This document shows positions 16,368 to 24,354 of a DNA stretch of 64,000 nt, piece by piece. The stretch comes from Streptomyces albireticuli (GTDB lineage Bacteria > Actinomycetota > Actinomycetes > Streptomycetales > Streptomycetaceae): positions 7,402,501 to 7,466,500 of the forward strand of contig NZ_CP021744.1 of NCBI RefSeq assembly GCF_002192455.1, in the 5' to 3' direction. Below the pieces are notes generated by a model. The model was not told where the DNA came from, searched no databases, and saw only the letters and a list, made by a program, of their open reading frames with translations. Each line of letters opens with the position of its first letter. Positions within the stretch are counted from its first letter, which is position 1. Made by a program: the position numbers and the translations under genes.

Positions 16368-17447
16368 ATGAGCGACCCGAGACCGGCGGCTCCCCGGGTG
16401 GCGTCCGTCGCCGTGTCCGTACCACCGCACCGGCACCGCCAGCGGGACATCGCCGCCGTGTTCGCCGGCGCGTTCCTCTCCGCCGACGCGGTCGTGCGCA
16501 GGCAGTTCACCGGAATCGCCGCGCATACGGGCATCGAGTACCGGAACCTCTCCCTGCCCCTGGCCGAGTACCCCCGGCCGCGCACCTTCACCGAGTACAA
16601 CGAGACCTGGGAGCTCACCGCGCGCCGGGTCGGGCAGGAGGCCCTCACCCGCGCCCTCGCGGCGGCGGGCGTGCGGCCCGACGAGGTCGGCGCCGTCGTC
16701 ACCACGACCACCACCGGCGCCTCCGTCCCGTCCTACGACGCCGAACTCATCCGGCGCGTCGGCCTGCCGCCCCACGTGGCGCGCACCCCGATGCTCGGCC
16801 TCGGCTGCGCGGGCGGCGCCGCGGGCCTGGCGAGGGTGCACGACCACCTGAGGGGCCACCCGGATCAGGTGGCCGTCCTGGTCTCCGTCGAACTGTGCTC
16901 GCTGAACTTCCAGAGCGCGGACACGTCCGTCGCGAACCTCGTCGCGACCGGGCTGTTCGGCGACGCCGCCGCGGCCGTCGTGGTCCTCGGCGCGCACCGG
17001 GCCCGGGAGGCCGCCGGGCCCGCGCTGGTGGCGACCCGCAGCCGCCTGCACCCGGACACCGGGCACCTGATGGGCATGCGCGTGGGCACCGACGGCTTCG
17101 TCGTGTTCCTCTCCCCGCAGGTCCCCGACTTCATCGGGAAGCACCTTCCGGACGAGGTCCACGGTTTCCTCGCCGGCCGGGGCCTGGCCGCGGAGGACAT
17201 CACCACCTGGGTCTGCCACCCCGGCGGGCCGAAGGTCATGGAGGCCCTGGACGACTCGCTCGGCCTGCCGCCGCGCGCGCTCGACCACAGCCGGGCCTCC
17301 CTGGCCGAGCGCGGCAACATCTCCTCCGCGTCCGTCCTGGACGTCCTGGCCAGGACCATGGCCGACCCACCGGCACCGGGGTCCCGCGGTCTCCTCCTGG
17401 CCCTCGGGCCGGGCCTCACCAGCGAACTGGTGCTTCTCGAATGGTGA
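16368..17447 (+). CDS. type III polyketide synthase (chalcone synthase-like)
   Basis: A 359-residue thiolase-fold enzyme. The type III PKS catalytic triad is present: Cys147 in GLGCAGG, His284 in CHPGGPK and Asn317 in RGNISSAS. The C-terminal GPGLTSELVLLEW also fits the family (GPG loop). It should extend an acyl-CoA starter with malonyl-CoA and cyclise it to a pyrone or resorcinol-like product. It is closer in pattern to the pyrone/alkylresorcinol type than to RppA, but the product cannot be assigned. No tailoring enzyme or regulator is adjacent, so it is a solitary synthase. The start ATG 16368 has a strong GGGGGAGG nearby. Confidence 0.9.
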   Translation: MSDPRPAAPRVASVAVSVPPHRHRQRDIAAVFAGAFLSADAVVRRQFTGIAAHTGIEYRNLSLPLAEYPRPRTFTEYNETWELTARRVGQEALTRALAAAGVRPDEVGAVVTTTTTGASVPSYDAELIRRVGLPPHVARTPMLGLGCAGGAAGLARVHDHLRGHPDQVAVLVSVELCSLNFQSADTSVANLVATGLFGDAAAAVVVLGAHRAREAAGPALVATRSRLHPDTGHLMGMRVGTDGFVVFLSPQVPDFIGKHLPDEVHGFLAGRGLAAEDITTWVCHPGGPKVMEALDDSLGLPPRALDHSRASLAERGNISSASVLDVLARTMADPPAPGSRGLLLALGPGLTSELVLLEW

Positions 17448-17461
17448 GGACGAGCGGGCCG

Positions 17462-17509
17462 GGCCGGGGCCGGCGGGGCCTTCCCCTGACCGGCGGTCGG
17501 GCCCCGGCC
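17462..17509. terminator. weak GC hairpin between convergent PKS and serine hydrolase genes
   Basis: The arms GGCCGGGGCC (17462-17471) and GGCCCCGGCC (17500-17509) can pair over a 28-base loop. This is the best terminator candidate in the 148-base convergent gap. Confidence 0.35.
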
Positions 17510-17595
17510 GCTCCAGGACTCCGCGGGGCCGCGGCCGCCGCACAGGGCGACGCCGTACGCGCGAACCAGCCGTTTCCCCCGCGGCCGGCCGCGGT

Positions 17596-18765
17596 TCAGC
17601 GGCAGAGGGCCGTGTCCACGACGCGCTCCACCCGCTTCATGGCCGCCGGGTCGGCCGGCTGCGTGGTCACCGCGACACCGGCGGCGCGGCCGTCGTCCGT
17701 GGCGCCGCCCCGGGTCTCGTACCCCGTGGTGCTGCCACCGTGGCCCCAGTACACGCCGTGGCACGACAGCGGAGTGCTGACGAGCCCCAGTCCGTAGCGG
17801 GCGCCGGGGGCGAAGGGGCGGCCGGCGGGGACGGTGGTGCGCATCTGGGCGAGCTGGGCCGCCGGGAGGAGGCGGCCGGGGGTCAGGAGCGCGGTGAAGA
17901 AGCGGTTGAGGTCGGAGTTGGTGGAGATCATCTGGCCTGCCGCCCAGCCCCAGGAGGGGTCCAGCTCCGTGCCGTCGCGCAGGGGCGCGCCCGCCGCGTC
18001 CTGGTAGTAGCCCTTGGGGTGGGGTTCCCGGACGGTCGTGTCACCGGGGGCGGGGAAGTAGGTGTGGCGCAGCCCGGCCCGCTGGACGACGCGCCGGTCG
18101 ATCTCCTCGGCGAGGGGCCGGCCGGTGACCTTCTGGACGATCAGGCCGGCCAGCACGTAGTTCGTGTTGCTGTACCCCCACTTCTCCCCGGGGGCGAAGT
18201 CGGCCTTGTGCCGGAGGGCGATGTCCAGGAGGTCACGGGGCTCGTAGTACCGGACGTCCTCGCCGAGGTGCTTGACGTAGTCGGGCAGCCCGCTGGTCTG
18301 CTGGAGGAGCTGGCGGACGGTGATGCGACGCCCGTCGATGCCCTCACCGCGGACGAGGCCCCGCAGATAGGTGTCGACCTTGGCGTCGAGGTCGACCTTT
18401 CCCTCACCGACGAGTTGCAGCACGACCACGGCGGTGAACGTCTTGGTGTTGCTGCCTATCCGCACCTGCCCGTCCTCGGGCACCTTCGCGCCGGTGGCCA
18501 GGTCGCCCACGCCCGCGGTGTAGGTGCGGGTGCGGCCGTCGCGGTCCTTGACGCTCGCCAGCGCGGCGGGCAGGCCGTCGTCGCGCACCAGCGAGCTCAG
18601 GCCCCGCTGGACGGCGTCCGGTCCGGCGGCGGACGCCGCGGGCGACGCCAGGACACCCGTCGTCAGGACGCTCAGGGCCAGTGCGGCCGCCGCCGGCACG
18701 GTTCCACGCCGGCCGCCCGGCCGCCGCCCGGAGGGACGGGACTTCTGCCGCATACGTTCACGCAC
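17596..18765 (-). CDS. secreted class C beta-lactamase-like serine hydrolase (D-Ala-D-Ala carboxypeptidase type)
   Basis: A 389-residue exported enzyme of the beta-lactamase/DD-peptidase fold. A long positively charged signal peptide ends near residue 47 (ASPAASA). The catalytic SxxK is SNTK at 105-108, the second motif is YSN at 198-200, and the third is HGG in YWGHGGSTTGY. The closest functional type is the R61-like DD-carboxypeptidase or alkaline D-peptidase/esterase group; lactamase activity cannot be excluded. The GTG start at 18765 has TAGGAG eight bases upstream. It sits in a minus-strand run with the DUF4190 and hydrophobic-membrane genes. Confidence 0.9.
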   Translation of the reverse strand: MRERMRQKSRPSGRRPGGRRGTVPAAAALALSVLTTGVLASPAASAAGPDAVQRGLSSLVRDDGLPAALASVKDRDGRTRTYTAGVGDLATGAKVPEDGQVRIGSNTKTFTAVVVLQLVGEGKVDLDAKVDTYLRGLVRGEGIDGRRITVRQLLQQTSGLPDYVKHLGEDVRYYEPRDLLDIALRHKADFAPGEKWGYSNTNYVLAGLIVQKVTGRPLAEEIDRRVVQRAGLRHTYFPAPGDTTVREPHPKGYYQDAAGAPLRDGTELDPSWGWAAGQMISTNSDLNRFFTALLTPGRLLPAAQLAQMRTTVPAGRPFAPGARYGLGLVSTPLSCHGVYWGHGGSTTGYETRGGATDDGRAAGVAVTTQPADPAAMKRVERVVDTALCR

Positions 18766-18892
18766 GATTCGACTCCTACGGAAATCATCGGGAAGACGTC
18801 AGGGACCGCCCGGGGCCTGACGGTGATTGGGAGCATCCCCCGGGTGGTGCGCCGGGGCCGGGGGTGTCGCCCGCGGCGCCGCCGGCCGCCGG

Positions 18893-19354
18893 TCAGCCTT
18901 CGCCGAACTGCTGGTGGACGCACTGCTTGTACTGCCGGAAGCTGTCGGGCCGGTAGCACTCCTGTGTCCTGTCGGCGTACCAGGCCAGGCAGACGGCGGC
19001 CAGGGCGGCCAGCACGATCGCGAGGGACGACGTCACCACGGCGGTGAGGGCCTTGCCCCGGCCGGCGCCGGTCCGCCTGGTGGTCACGAGGGAGGCGAGG
19101 CCCAGAGCCAGGCCGACGACGCCGAGCAGGCCGCCGATGAGGACGACCGAGGTGGTCAGGCCGACGATGCCCAGCACCACGGCGGCCGTGGCCAGGCCGT
19201 TCCCGCCGGCCGGAGGCCGTGTGCCGTGGGCGGGGCCCTGGGGGCGGGCGGAATCCGGGTCCTCCCCGGGGTTCCGGGCCGAAGCCGCCCGGGTGGGCGC
19301 GGCCTCCGCCGACGCCGTGTGACGCGGCGGCGTCCTCATTCCTCGCGTGTTCAT
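18893..19354 (-). CDS. small DUF4190-type membrane protein
   Basis: A 153-residue protein with a disordered, Pro/Ala-rich N-terminus (residues 1-50), then two hydrophobic helices (about 52-88: ATAAVVLGIVGLTTSVVLIG and GVVGLALGLASLV) separated by a short turn, as in DUF4190. A third helix follows (about 103-125), and the C-terminus is short and Cys-containing (CYRPDSFRQYKQC). The start at 19354 has GGAGG upstream. Proteins with this domain are common in streptomycetes, often near cell-surface genes; no activity is known. The 118 bases upstream hold a perfect palindrome at 19442. Confidence 0.75.
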   Translation of the reverse strand: MNTRGMRTPPRHTASAEAAPTRAASARNPGEDPDSARPQGPAHGTRPPAGGNGLATAAVVLGIVGLTTSVVLIGGLLGVVGLALGLASLVTTRRTGAGRGKALTAVVTSSLAIVLAALAAVCLAWYADRTQECYRPDSFRQYKQCVHQQFGEG

Positions 19355-19441
19355 CTCTGCCGTCCTCCGGTCGATCGCTCAGGGCACGATCCTGGCTTCC
19401 GGAGTCCTGGGCGCACATCGCGGGAAGGCGGGAAATGACGC

Positions 19442-19457
19442 TCCCCCGATCGGGGGA
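19442..19457. promoter_or_regulatory. perfect palindrome TCCCCCGATCGGGGGA
   Basis: The symmetry extends to 18 bp (19441-19458). It lies 87 bases upstream of the DUF4190 start and just after the end of the streptophobe-like gene. A near-identical site occurs at 8164-8179. There is no loop, so it is a better protein-binding site than a terminator. Confidence 0.45.
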
Positions 19458-19471
19458 GACCTCCCGGTGAA

Positions 19472-20779
19472 CTACTCGGCCAGCTCCGCCACGTCCCCCC
19501 GTCGCCGCACCCGCCGCGCGAGCACGCTGCCCAGGAACCCCGCGATCAGACCCCAGAGCAGCCCGAAGCCCAGCAGGGGGAGCCACCGCGGGCGCAGCGA
19601 CACCTCGCCGCCGAAGGCGCCCAGGTCGCCGATGCCCAGCAGGGACAGCCCGAAGCGGGCGGTGATACGGGTCAGGGCGGCGATCACCAGGAGGGTGACG
19701 GCGAGGGCCACGGCCAGTTGCGCGGCGTGCTGCCAGGGCCGGGTGCGGGGCGACGAGCGGACGGCCATGAGGAATCCCGCGGCCAGCAGGGCCAGGGCCG
19801 CGAGGACCAGCAGCAGCCAGGCGCGGCCGTCCTGCTGGGTGAGGGAGGAGAGGTTCACGGCGCCCTTGCCGTCGGACTGCCGCAGCACCGCCGCGAGCGC
19901 CTTGGGCACCGGCAGGCCGATGTCGGGCGCCCGGCCGTCCCAGGTGCCGCCGAGGCCGACGCCGAAGGCGAGCCAGGCGAGGTTGGGCAGTCCCAGCAGC
20001 AGGACCGCGGCGGTCTCCGCCGGATGGCCGCGCACGAGGAGCACGACCACCCCGGCGACCAGGCCGAGCACCACATAGGCCAGCAGGACCGCCAGCATCG
20101 CGAACGCGGCCGGCCGGACCGGTTCCTGGAAGCGCAGCAGCCGGGACGGCAGCGGTGTCCTGCGGGACACGGCGACGGCCACCGCGAGCAGCACCAGCAG
20201 CCACACCAGCCCCAGGACGACGGTCGGTCCCACCGCGGCCCGGAACCCCACCTCCGGCGTCACGCCCAGGGCGTCGCCGATGTCCCCCAGATCGCCCAGG
20301 TCCCCGAGGTCACCGACCTCCGTGCCGCCGAGGTCGACGCGGAACGTGTGCCGGGCGGCGAGACAGATCAGCAGGAGCGCGACCAGCCACAGCAGGGCCG
20401 TTCGGGCGACGCGGCCGAGCAGTTCGCGGCCGCTCGCCACCGCCCGGTGCCGCAGCGGCCGCAGGAACACCTCGGCCGTCACGACCGCGCCGGCCAGGGT
20501 CACCGACAGCGGCACGACGTCCAGGCCCGCGGCCGTGCTGCCCAGGAAGCCCGCGCCGCCGGACAGTTCGACCGTACCGCCCACCGCCGCTACCACGGTC
20601 GCCGCGACGACGGCCGGGAACCCGCCGCCGGGCAGACCGGTCGCGCCGGCCGCCCACAGGCCGAGCGCGGCGGTCACGAACAGGGCGGCCACGCCCGCGG
20701 CCACCGCCGCGAACGCGTCCCACCAGACGCGCAGGGCGTGCCGCGGCGGCTCCGGCGCGGTACTCGGTGGCTGACTCAC
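19472..20779 (-). CDS. large hydrophobic membrane protein of streptomycete type (streptophobe-like)
   Basis: A 435-residue integral membrane protein with about ten hydrophobic segments and almost no catalytic-looking polar motifs. Between helices near residues 150-165 there is a short tetrapeptide repeat GDLGDLGDLGDIGD, also seen in spirit as LGIGDLGAFG near residue 395. The C-terminus is basic. This matches the Streptomyces-specific hydrophobic family often named streptophobe, but I base that on general resemblance only. The GTG start at 20779 has GGAGG-like spacing (ACGGAGGCAGC). It is divergent from the DUF6777-like gene. Confidence 0.7.
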   Translation of the reverse strand: MSQPPSTAPEPPRHALRVWWDAFAAVAAGVAALFVTAALGLWAAGATGLPGGGFPAVVAATVVAAVGGTVELSGGAGFLGSTAAGLDVVPLSVTLAGAVVTAEVFLRPLRHRAVASGRELLGRVARTALLWLVALLLICLAARHTFRVDLGGTEVGDLGDLGDLGDIGDALGVTPEVGFRAAVGPTVVLGLVWLLVLLAVAVAVSRRTPLPSRLLRFQEPVRPAAFAMLAVLLAYVVLGLVAGVVVLLVRGHPAETAAVLLLGLPNLAWLAFGVGLGGTWDGRAPDIGLPVPKALAAVLRQSDGKGAVNLSSLTQQDGRAWLLLVLAALALLAAGFLMAVRSSPRTRPWQHAAQLAVALAVTLLVIAALTRITARFGLSLLGIGDLGAFGGEVSLRPRWLPLLGFGLLWGLIAGFLGSVLARRVRRRGDVAELAE

Positions 20780-21080
20780 GCTGCCTCCGTCACTCGTCGG
20801 TCGATCGTCGGTGTTTCGTCCGCTCCCGCCGGTTACCCGTTCGCCCGTGGCGTCCGCCCGGCGTCCGCTCCTCCCGCGGGCCCCTCCCCGCCGGGCGCGG
20901 AAGGCCCGGAGCTTCAACGTAAGCCTCCGGGCGGCGCCCCACCCGTCGGACGGGCGGACCCGGACGCCCGCTTGCGGCACCCGAGGGTCTGCGGCACACA
21001 ATGGCCGGTGGGGGCGAATTCGGTGAAGAGCAGGCAGAAGCGAGAAACGCGCGGAAACGCCGCCAACGCAGGAGAGGGCC
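20780..21080. other. divergent intergenic region, no gene seen
   Basis: These 301 bases separate two membrane-protein genes read in opposite directions. A short direct repeat TCGTCGGT occurs twice close to the minus-strand gene. The middle is GC-rich with runs of CCCGC. I see no confident -10/-35 pair and no small gene. The AGGAGAGGGCC at the right edge is the ribosome-binding site for the gene at 21081. Confidence 0.4.
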
Positions 21081-22271
21081 GTGTCGTCCGAACCACCGTC
21101 AGAGAACCGCCCCACCGGCCCGCCGTCGGGCCCCTTGTCCGGGCAGGGCCCCGGGCAGGTACCCGGATCCGGCGCCTCGCGTCCCCCCGAGCCGACCCGG
21201 GCCGACTGGCCCTCCGGCCAGGAAACCGTGCCGGGGGCTCCCGCCGGCCCGGGAGGCCCGAGCCGTCCCGCGGGCCCGCCCGCCCCGCCGACCGGTGGTC
21301 ACGACGCCTCCGGGCCCGGCCGCGGAGGCGGCTCCCCATGGTGGAAGTCCGCGCCCAGGATCGCCCTCCTCACGGGTGCCGTCGTCGTCGCCGCGGCCCT
21401 CGCCGTGTTCCTCCTCCGCTCGGACGGCGGATCGGACGAGGTCTTCCTCCAGCCGGCCGCCGCCGACGGGAACGACCCCTTCACCGCCTCGACGGCCAAG
21501 GGGGCGGGCGCCGAGGCGACGGACGCCCCCAAGAGCACGGGCGGCACCCGCGCCGTGGAGGGCTCCACGCCCGGCCTCTACGGCGGCACCCAGTCCCTGG
21601 CCAGCTGCGACGTGGAGCGCCAGATCCGCTACCTGACGGACGACCAGGCCAAGGCCCGCGCCTTCGCGGGCGCGGCCGAGATCACCCCCGACCGGATCCC
21701 GTCCTACCTGCGCGGCCTGACGTCCGCACACCTGCGCACCGACACCCGCGTCACCAACCACGGTTACAAGAACGGCTCCGCCACCACCTACCAGGCCGTC
21801 CTCCAGGCCGGCACGGCCGTCCTGGTCGACGACCGCGGCCTGCCGCGGGTGCGCTGCGCCTGCGGCAACCCGCTGGGCCCGCCGGCCGACGCCGAGGGGA
21901 CCCCGAAGGCCAAGGGGCGGTCGTGGAGCGCCTACCGGGCGGCCGACGTGGGTACGGTCTCGCCGGCCGGCAAGGCCCTCGACGTCCTCGTCCTCTACGA
22001 CGCCCACAGCGAACAATGGTTCGAGCGACCGGTGGGCACCCAGGGCGACCAGGACCGCCCGGTCTCGCGCCCCAGCGGCGGGATGACCTCGGCGCCCCCG
22101 CAGACCCCCAGCGCGCCGCCGAAGCCGGCCCCCGAGACCCCGCGGACCACGGAGCCGTACACCCCGCGCACGACGCCGCCCGTCACCACGCCCCCGCCCG
22201 TGGAGACGCCCACCGATCCGGCCCCCGGCCCGGCCTACGGGCGGCCCGCCGGACAGGGAGACCGCCCATGA
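21081..22271 (+). CDS. Pro-rich single-pass membrane protein, DUF6777-like
   Basis: A 396-residue protein starting at GTG 21081 after AGGAGAGGG. Residues 1-85 are Pro/Gly/Ser-rich and disordered, followed by one transmembrane helix (about 92-112, IALLTGAVVVAAALAVFLL). The extracellular domain (about 118-320) has a conserved-looking core: GLYGGTQSLASCDVERQIRYL, AEITPDRIPSYLRGLTSAHLRTDTRV and RCACGNPLGPP, then VLVLYDAHSEQWFERP. The last 75 residues are a Pro/Thr-rich tail. This matches the DUF6777 type in streptomycetes. It is probably a cell-envelope protein of unknown role. Confidence 0.7.
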   Translation: MSSEPPSENRPTGPPSGPLSGQGPGQVPGSGASRPPEPTRADWPSGQETVPGAPAGPGGPSRPAGPPAPPTGGHDASGPGRGGGSPWWKSAPRIALLTGAVVVAAALAVFLLRSDGGSDEVFLQPAAADGNDPFTASTAKGAGAEATDAPKSTGGTRAVEGSTPGLYGGTQSLASCDVERQIRYLTDDQAKARAFAGAAEITPDRIPSYLRGLTSAHLRTDTRVTNHGYKNGSATTYQAVLQAGTAVLVDDRGLPRVRCACGNPLGPPADAEGTPKAKGRSWSAYRAADVGTVSPAGKALDVLVLYDAHSEQWFERPVGTQGDQDRPVSRPSGGMTSAPPQTPSAPPKPAPETPRTTEPYTPRTTPPVTTPPPVETPTDPAPGPAYGRPAGQGDRP

Positions 22272-22333
22272 CCCCCGTGCGGCCGCACCCGGCCCGCCCG
22301 TGCCGCCGCGCGCGGCCGGTCTGAGGCCCTCCG

Positions 22334-23050
22334 ATGACCGAACCGTCCACCGCCACCGGCCGCGCGGCGTCCGCCACCGCCCGGGCACGGGCGGGACCGG
22401 CGGCCCGCCCGGCCCGCGCCGGATGGGCGCTGATCGTGGCGGCGGTGCTCTACAACGCCTGGGCGCTGGAGGCGGTCCTGCCCACGGGCCTGGACCCCCG
22501 CCACTCCTACGTCAGCGAGCTCTACGCGGCCGACCAGCCCTTCCACGTCCTCTTCGGCGGCATCGAGATCGTCACCGCGCTGCTCGTCGCGGCCGGTGCC
22601 CTGTCCCTGCCCGTGCGGCACGGCCCGGCCGCCGGCCCCTGGGCGGGCGCCGGACGGTGGGCGCTGGTCGCGTTCGCCGCGTCGTCCGTGGCCGACGTGG
22701 TCGTGCCGATGCGCTGCGCGCCGTCGGTCAACCACGCCTGCGAGGCCGTGAACCTCTGGCACACCACGACCAGTGCCATGGTGCACGCGGCGCTGTTCGG
22801 GTCGATGGCCCTGCTCGTCACCGCGGCCTTCCGGAGCGCCGGGTGGCCGCTGCTGCGCCGCTGGGGGCCGTGGGTGCTGGGCGCGGCGCTGCTGACCGCG
22901 CTGACCACCGTCGGCCCGCTGTTCGCCCGGCCGGGCTGGCACGGGCTTCCGCAGCGGGCCCACCTGGTGCTCGTGGGGGTGTGGCTCGTCCTGCTGGCGA
23001 CGGCCCGCCGGCCGGATCCGGAACCCGCGGCCCGGCCGGGCGGTCCGTGA
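22334..23050 (+). CDS. DUF998-type six-helix membrane protein
   Basis: A 238-residue integral membrane protein. After a basic 30-residue N-terminus it has six hydrophobic helices (about 32-50, 73-93, 105-122, 143-163, 175-193 and 205-222). The motif DPRHSYVSELYA after the first helix is the hallmark of DUF998 proteins, and FAASSVADVVVPMRC and NLWHTTTSAMVHA fit the later conserved segments. The function of the family is unknown. It lies 62 bases after the DUF6777-like gene on the same strand and converges on the IclR regulator. Confidence 0.75.
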   Translation: MTEPSTATGRAASATARARAGPAARPARAGWALIVAAVLYNAWALEAVLPTGLDPRHSYVSELYAADQPFHVLFGGIEIVTALLVAAGALSLPVRHGPAAGPWAGAGRWALVAFAASSVADVVVPMRCAPSVNHACEAVNLWHTTTSAMVHAALFGSMALLVTAAFRSAGWPLLRRWGPWVLGAALLTALTTVGPLFARPGWHGLPQRAHLVLVGVWLVLLATARRPDPEPAARPGGP

Positions 23051-23096
23051 CCGCCCGGCCTCCCGGGGCGGGAAGCGGGCGGGACACGGCCGGGCC

Positions 23097-23756
23097 TCAG
23101 GCCGACGGCGACAGGGCCGGCTCCGCGGCGACGGCGTCCGCGGCCTCCCGGAGCAGCGCCTCGTAGCGCGCGCTCCGGCCGGTGGACGGGTCCAGCAGCG
23201 CGCGCGGGCCGGTCAGGGCGAGCGCCGCGGCGTACGGGACGGGGCCGGGGCCGCCGATGGCGACGGCCAGCGAGCCGGTGACCGCGTCCTCGGGGGCGTA
23301 GACGCACCGCCGGTCGTGCGGGGCGGCCAGGACCTGCGCCAGGGCGCAGCCGGCGGGGCGTTTCTCGCCCGTCAGGAGGCGCTGCGGGCTGTTGTCGGGA
23401 CGGAAGACGTGGTGGACGATCCGCACGCCGTCGGGGTGGGCGACGGCGAGGAGGACGCTCAGACCGCTGTGCGCGGCCAGCCGGTCCGCCCAGTTCATCG
23501 CGGAGGAACGCAGGAGGTTCGCGTCCGGCGGCGGGGCCGCGGGGACCAGCGGGCCGGCCGGGCGCAGGACGTCCGTGCCCGGATCGTGGCGGACGAGGCC
23601 CTCGGCCCGCAGGCTGTCGACGAGGGCGCAGGCGGTACGGGCGGGCAGGTGCAAGGTGGTGGTCAGACGGCGCACGGTGACGCCGTCGTCCGGGTGCTGG
23701 GCCAGCAGCCGCAGCGCCGCCGCGGTGCCGCCGGCGAGTGCTCGGGACCGGTTCAT
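23097..23756 (-). CDS. IclR-family transcriptional regulator
   Basis: A 219-residue protein. Residues about 8-65 form the winged helix-turn-helix (AALRLLAQHPDDGVTVRRL, LPARTACALVDSLRAEGLV). The remainder is a reduced IclR effector domain (ANLLRSSAMNWADRLAAHSGLSVLLAVAHPDGVRIVHHV, then RPAGCALAQVLAA). It is shorter than the usual 250 residues. The ligand is unknown. The chosen start at 23756 follows AAAGGAGCG. The gene lies 598 bases from the encapsulin gene and is transcribed away from it, so it could control either itself or the encapsulin operon; that is speculation. Confidence 0.75.
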   Translation of the reverse strand: MNRSRALAGGTAAALRLLAQHPDDGVTVRRLTTTLHLPARTACALVDSLRAEGLVRHDPGTDVLRPAGPLVPAAPPPDANLLRSSAMNWADRLAAHSGLSVLLAVAHPDGVRIVHHVFRPDNSPQRLLTGEKRPAGCALAQVLAAPHDRRCVYAPEDAVTGSLAVAIGGPGPVPYAAALALTGPRALLDPSTGRSARYEALLREAADAVAAEPALSPSA

Positions 23757-24200
23757 GGAGGGAACGCTCCTTTCGGGGCAGCTCAGTCCACCGTAAGGAG
23801 CCCCGGGGCCGGTCCGCTGTCCACCGACCGGGGGAGCGGCCGGGGGAACCCGGTGTCCACCGGTCCGGCCCCGGCGGGCGCGCGGGCACGCCGCCGAAGG
23901 CGCGGGCGTCCTGGAGCCGGGGCGCTGTCCGGCCCGCGGGCGCGAGCGGGCCGGCGGCGGGGTGGGGAGGCATGGGCCCAGCATGTGCCGCCGGGTCCCG
24001 CGTGACACGACGGCGGGCCACACACGCCCCCGGCGTCACCCGCCTGGCCCGAAGGAATCCGGGGTTCCTGGGGCCGGTTCCGGACGTTCGCGCTCCGTGG
24101 GGTCCGCCGGGACGCGCCGGGCGCGTGGGGCGGGGCTCCCGGCGGTGTGGATCATCGGTCCTGATCAGGGGTCCGGAATCCGAGGGTGGTTCGGCGTCGT
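23757..24200. other. upstream region of IclR gene, no gene seen
   Basis: About 440 bases between the IclR start and the encapsulin control region. It is GC-rich and of mixed composition. All open frames here are Arg/Pro/Gly-rich and lack plausible starts. I see no hairpin terminator and no repeated element. The A/T content rises only after 24190. Confidence 0.4.
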
Positions 24201-24220
24201 ACCAACTTCCCCTTTCCACA

Positions 24221-24284
24221 AGGGGATTACTTTAAGACTGTTGCAAAAACATGTCGTCTTGTGAACAGGGGATTACGCCAAGAC
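24221..24284 (+). promoter_or_regulatory. two direct repeats AGGGGATTACnnnAAGAC upstream of the encapsulin operon
   Basis: The copies are 24221-24238 and 24267-24284, 46 bp apart, in an A/T-rich patch. The second copy also forms an inverted repeat with CGTCTTG at 24255-24261. Identity over 15 fixed positions in a GC-rich genome is unlikely by chance. They are candidate binding sites for a regulator or paired promoter elements controlling the encapsulin and desulfurase genes. Confidence 0.6.
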
Positions 24285-24301
24285 GATCACCCTCGATCGG
24301 A

Positions 24302-24330
24302 CGTGCCCGTCCGCGATCCGGACGGGCACG
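24302..24330 (+). promoter_or_regulatory. 12-bp leader hairpin ahead of the encapsulin gene
   Basis: The arms 24302-24313 and 24319-24330 pair perfectly around a 5-base loop. The hairpin ends 24 bases before the ATG at 24355, just upstream of the Shine-Dalgarno GAGGAGGA. No U-run follows. It may stabilise the 5' end of the message, attenuate it, or end transcripts entering from upstream. Confidence 0.55.
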
Positions 24331-24354
24331 CCACTTCTTCGAGGAGGAACCCCC

